Positions 6,144-8,933 of a stretch of 8,933 nt of DNA are shown here, piece after piece (the first letter of the stretch is position 1; each line of letters begins with the position of its first letter). Location of the stretch: contig JAAZCN010000373.1 in NCBI GenBank assembly GCA_012513245.1, positions 1 to 8,933 of the forward strand. The letters run 5' to 3'. Both the position numbers and the translations under genes were made by a program. The notes beneath the pieces are model-generated. The model had not been told where the DNA came from. It saw only the letters and a list, made by a program, of their open reading frames with translations, and searched no databases. Source of the DNA: Synergistaceae bacterium (GTDB lineage Bacteria; Synergistota; Synergistia; Synergistales; Synergistaceae).

Positions 6144-7466
6144 ATGATATTTGAATTAAATTACAAACTTGAAGATTACGTATTGAATACAGACTGGGAC
6201 TGCCTTACTGCGAAAGTTAAAGAGAGGTCAGTAGTATGTGCGATCGATCTTACCACGGCCCTGATCCTTGGGACCAAGGGCGCTCAGCATAGGGTGGGAC
6301 TTGGTCTGGCAAAGAAAATATATAAAGATGGAGATATTCCAATTGTCGGATCAGAAGAAAAGCTGAGTTTCATGGGAGCTACCGTTGCTATGAGTCATGC
6401 TGCAAATTCTTTTGATATCGATGATGGGCACAACATGATAAGAGGGCACCCAGGAGCTTCCTTTGTGGGAGGACTCTTAGCAGCATCGCTTGAAAAAAAC
6501 ATATCATACAAAGATTATCTGACATCATTAGTCATATCTTATGAGGCGACAATCAGATGGGCTTTGGCTATGCAGGATTTCTATCGTTTCATGCATAGCA
6601 CCGGCGCATATGGAGCATTTGGAACTGCCGTAGGAGTAGGGAAAGTGTTCGGACTTGACCGCGATATATTGAACAATGCTCTATCTATAGCTGATTTTCA
6701 TGCTCCGATGACCCCTGTGATGCGTGCAGTTGAATATCCTTCAATGAATAAAGACGGGGTGCCTTTTGGAACGATGATTGGAGCTATGGCGGTCCTCGAG
6801 GCAATTCAAGGCTATAAGGGAAAAACACACTTTCTTGAAATGCCGGAATACCAGCATCTTATAGATACTTTAGGAACGGAATATGAGATACTTAATCTCT
6901 ATTTCAAACCATTCACATGTTGCAGATGGGCACACCAACCAATTTCAGCCTGCATAAAACTGATGAAGGATCACCAGTTTGGACCTAATGATGTGGAAAA
7001 GGTAAAAGTTTATACATTCGTAGCGGCCTCTCGTTTAAGTAAGATTGTCCCGCATACAACAGATGAAGCTCAATATAACATAGCATATCCTGTCGCGTCC
7101 TCACTGGTCCACGGAGATCTTGGGTACATGCAGATTCGTGATGAATCGCTGAAAGACGAGAAAGTAATCTCTATGATGAGCAAACTAGAATTCGTAGTTG
7201 ATGATGAATTGGAATCACTCTTCCCCGAAAAGAGACTTGCCCACGTCGAGATCAAACTAAAGAATGGCAAGATGCTCAAATCGGAAGTATTTGCTGCACC
7301 GGGAGAGGCCTCTGATAATGTTGATCACAAATGGATAACAGACAAGTTTATTAGGATCACGAAGCCGCTTTTGTCAGAAGACAGACAGAAGAGGATACTT
7401 GATCTATTGTCTGAACCAGATGAAAAACCGATGCGCGAGGTCGTAGCTGTAATAAACCACGAGTGA
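6144..7466 (+). CDS. MmgE/PrpD-family protein (dehydratase, decarboxylase or epimerase)
   Basis: This is a 440-residue cytosolic protein matching the MmgE/PrpD family in length and motifs. SHAANSFDIDDGH (84-96) carries the conserved acidic/His active-site motif. RGHPGASFVGGLLAA (100-114), HSTGAYGAFGTAVGVGKVFG (151-170), YFKPFTCCRWAH (253-264) with Lys255 and His264, and DEAQYNIAYPVASSLVHGD (307-325) are further family blocks. Characterised relatives include 2-methylcitrate dehydratase, cis-aconitate decarboxylase and iminodisuccinate epimerase, all acting on di- or tricarboxylates, so the reaction cannot be fixed from sequence. GAGGA (6130-6134) precedes the ATG by 9 bases. It lies between the TAXI transporter and an AcnX gene, suggesting action on the imported compound or an early product. 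Nothing appears truncated or broken. Its GTGA end overlaps a possible 35-codon frame. Confidence 0.9.
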   Translation: MIFELNYKLEDYVLNTDWDCLTAKVKERSVVCAIDLTTALILGTKGAQHRVGLGLAKKIYKDGDIPIVGSEEKLSFMGATVAMSHAANSFDIDDGHNMIRGHPGASFVGGLLAASLEKNISYKDYLTSLVISYEATIRWALAMQDFYRFMHSTGAYGAFGTAVGVGKVFGLDRDILNNALSIADFHAPMTPVMRAVEYPSMNKDGVPFGTMIGAMAVLEAIQGYKGKTHFLEMPEYQHLIDTLGTEYEILNLYFKPFTCCRWAHQPISACIKLMKDHQFGPNDVEKVKVYTFVAASRLSKIVPHTTDEAQYNIAYPVASSLVHGDLGYMQIRDESLKDEKVISMMSKLEFVVDDELESLFPEKRLAHVEIKLKNGKMLKSEVFAAPGEASDNVDHKWITDKFIRITKPLLSEDRQKRILDLLSEPDEKPMREVVAVINHE

Positions 7467-7570
7467 TATGGACACTAGGTCTTTTGTCTGATGAAAAGCT
7501 TAAAGAGTTTCCCGCAGCCAAAGATATCTTTTCTATTATTACCGACAAGTGTTGTCACACGTTTAGTTAA
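7463..7570 (+). CDS. Possible small ORF overlapping the mmgE/prpD-like stop, or a gene remnant
   Basis: GTG 7463-7465 overlaps the TGA stop 7464-7466 in the coupled form GTGA, and the frame runs 35 codons to TAA 7568-7570. The sequence includes LLSDEKLKEF and DIFSIITDK, a plausible charged helix rather than random-looking text. It faintly recalls the C-terminal LLSEPDEK of the gene just before it, so it could be debris from a partial duplication. No ribosome site is clear and I recognise no family. Treat it as uncertain. Confidence 0.25.
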   Translation: MIWTLGLLSDEKLKEFPAAKDIFSIITDKCCHTFS

Positions 7571-7748
7571 ATAGACAGAAATGATATGACCTCTTCTAAT
7601 TTGGTGCATCTCAATATGCCCATTATGGGAGGTCTTTTCTAATTGCAGAGATTGATAGTCTTTACTGTTTAAGAAAAGCATAATGGCAGGATTATAGCCC
7701 CGAATAGATTTTCCATGATCATGACAGACAGAGAAGAAGGATAATATT
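7571..7748. other. Intergenic region before the AcnX gene
   Basis: Together with the doubtful 35-codon frame, the distance from the mmgE/prpD-like stop to the AcnX start is 282 bp. The region holds an inverted repeat GACCTC (7588-7593) / GAGGTC (7629-7634), with an inner CCCA-TTA-TGGG hairpin (7619-7629), followed by TTTTCTAATT. This may be a weak terminator. AGAAGGA (7735-7741) near the end is the AcnX ribosome site. I see no convincing promoter; TTGATA 7652-7657 and CATAAT 7679-7684 are too far apart (21 bases). Confidence 0.45.
7588..7640 (+). terminator. Possible weak terminator or attenuator downstream of the mmgE/prpD-like gene
   Basis: A 6-bp stem GACCTC/GAGGTC encloses a large loop with a nested 4-bp stem, directly followed by TTTTCT. 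The stem is short and the loop long, so termination would be inefficient at best. Confidence 0.3.
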
Positions 7749-8933
7749 ATGTTGAAGCTGACAGATTTCGAAAAAACAATGCTTGATGGCAAAATGGGCA
7801 AGTTTAAACAGAAAGCAATGGAATTCAATGTTCGCTATGCGAAAGTTTTGGGTGCGGCGGGGTTTTGTGAAGTATCTAGAGCAACGTTATTTATTGGTGC
7901 ACAGCATTATCTTGATTGTTACGGGGTAAATGAAGACTACAAAAAAATCTTTTCGGAATTTTATCTTTGTTCAGATGAAGAGGTTGAATTGGGAGAAGTA
8001 GCTACGGAATGCAAGGTTCAAACTTGTGCTGCAAGCTGTGACATGTGGAATTGTGAAAAAACACATCTTTCTAAAGAGTACAGTGATAAAAATAAAACAT
8101 ATACTGAAGCCGCAAAAAAAATGGGAGTAAAAATTGTCGAGTCCTGTACGCCCTACTATGTTGGCTGGGTACCCCTTATGGGAGAGCATTTCCTTTCAAC
8201 AGAATCGAGTAACGTTGTCATAAGCAACTCTTTTTTTGGGGCCTATGGTAATTCAGATGGGGTTGAAGCTGCAGTATGTGCCGCAATAACCGGAAGAACT
8301 CCCAAATGGGGGATGCATATCAAAGAAAACAGATATGCAGACTGTCTTGTAAAAGTAAATTGTGATGTAGAAAGTGTTGCTGAATGGGACATACTTGGTT
8401 ATACGATTGGCAGAAAATTACCTAAAAATGTCATTCCTGTACTTGTCGGAGATTTTAAAAGACCTGAAATCAACAGGATGCGGCAGTTTTCATCGTCAAT
8501 ATCTGTGTCCAGCGCGACCGAGCTATGCCACATAGTTGGAATAACGCCTGAAGCCCAGACACTGGAAATGGCTACAGGGGGAAAACCATGCAAATATGAA
8601 ATAGAAATTACAAAAGATGACCTTGTCGAATCGCTAGCTATAATTTGCGACCCTGGAAGCGGTGCGGTAGATTATGTCAGCATAGGTTGTCCTCATCTTG
8701 CTCTGGACGAGCTTAAAGAAATCTCCGAATATATTAAAGGTAAAAAAGTAAAAAAAAGTGTAGAACTTTTGGTTTGGACCGATTACGCGACGAAGGCAAT
8801 GGCTGATGTCAACGGATACACCAAGGATATTGAGTCATCAGGAGCCTTTGTTCTTACGGGAAGTTGTCCGATAGTAATGAGAGAAGAAAGTCATAAACAT
8901 GCGACCGGAATGGTCATGAACGGAGTCAAACAG
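7749..8933 (+). CDS. Aconitase X (AcnX) catalytic (large) subunit, 3' end beyond window
   Basis: The frame runs from ATG 7749 to the last base without a stop, giving 395 residues of a protein expected to be only slightly longer. AGAAGGA (7735-7741) lies 7 bases upstream. Family blocks are SCTPYYVGWVPLMGEH (132-147), ESSNVVISNSFFGAYGN (152-168), AAITGRTPKWGMHIKENR (178-195), SSATELCHIVGITPEAQ (254-270), SIGCPHLALDEL (311-322) and LTGSCPIVMRE (369-379). GCPH and SCP supply cysteines of the kind that hold the iron-sulfur centre in this family. AcnX proteins (formerly DUF521) are hydro-lyases; known ones are cis-3-hydroxy-L-proline dehydratase and archaeal phosphomevalonate dehydratase. The required small swivelling domain is not fused at the N-terminus, so it should be a separate gene or a C-terminal fusion just downstream. 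The protein is cysteine-rich (16 Cys seen), including an unusual group at 88-102. Confidence 0.9.
   Translation, partial: MLKLTDFEKTMLDGKMGKFKQKAMEFNVRYAKVLGAAGFCEVSRATLFIGAQHYLDCYGVNEDYKKIFSEFYLCSDEEVELGEVATECKVQTCAASCDMWNCEKTHLSKEYSDKNKTYTEAAKKMGVKIVESCTPYYVGWVPLMGEHFLSTESSNVVISNSFFGAYGNSDGVEAAVCAAITGRTPKWGMHIKENRYADCLVKVNCDVESVAEWDILGYTIGRKLPKNVIPVLVGDFKRPEINRMRQFSSSISVSSATELCHIVGITPEAQTLEMATGGKPCKYEIEITKDDLVESLAIICDPGSGAVDYVSIGCPHLALDELKEISEYIKGKKVKKSVELLVWTDYATKAMADVNGYTKDIESSGAFVLTGSCPIVMREESHKHATGMVMNGVKQ

Overview
The window looks like a catabolic locus from a free-living or host-associated anaerobe. Its composition is moderately AT-rich, with strong GGAGG-type ribosome sites. It carries a Sec-exported TAXI-type TRAP binding protein, a DUF711 (PFL-family) protein and cysteine-rich lyases. 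This combination is common in Synergistota and in some Clostridia or Proteobacteria. The phylum is an inference from gene families, and I cannot fix a genus.

Layout. Bases 1-175 are the 3' end of a DUF711/UPF0210 gene, closed by a strong hairpin terminator (201-234) that could work in both directions. A convergent lysR-type regulator lies on the minus strand (429-1307). A 250-bp divergent intergenic region (1308-1557) separates it from a plus-strand series: an octopine/nopaline dehydrogenase-family NAD enzyme (1558-2799), a fused 4TM/12TM TRAP permease (2886-4835), a TAXI-family TRAP solute-binding protein (4948-5910), an MmgE/PrpD-family protein (6144-7466), and the catalytic subunit of an aconitase X (AcnX, 7749 to beyond the window end). 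The AcnX frame is open to the last base, so it is partial.

How the genes may work together. The LysR regulator probably controls the divergent series through a palindrome near 1386-1400. The TAXI protein and fused permease would import an organic anion, most likely a carboxylate. The opine-dehydrogenase-like enzyme would oxidise it or cleave its C-N bond using NAD. MmgE/PrpD (dehydratase, decarboxylase or epimerase) and AcnX (hydro-lyase) would process the carbon skeleton. The gene families are clear from sequence; the substrate and the reaction order are not. I know of no characterised pathway with exactly this set, which makes the locus the main item of interest.

The gaps between genes are unusually structured. 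There are hairpins at 2820-2861, 4895-4912, 5913-5938 and 7588-7634, strong ribosome sites in front of tiny reading frames, and a 35-codon frame that overlaps the mmgE-like stop codon. No tRNA, rRNA, CRISPR array or insertion sequence was seen.
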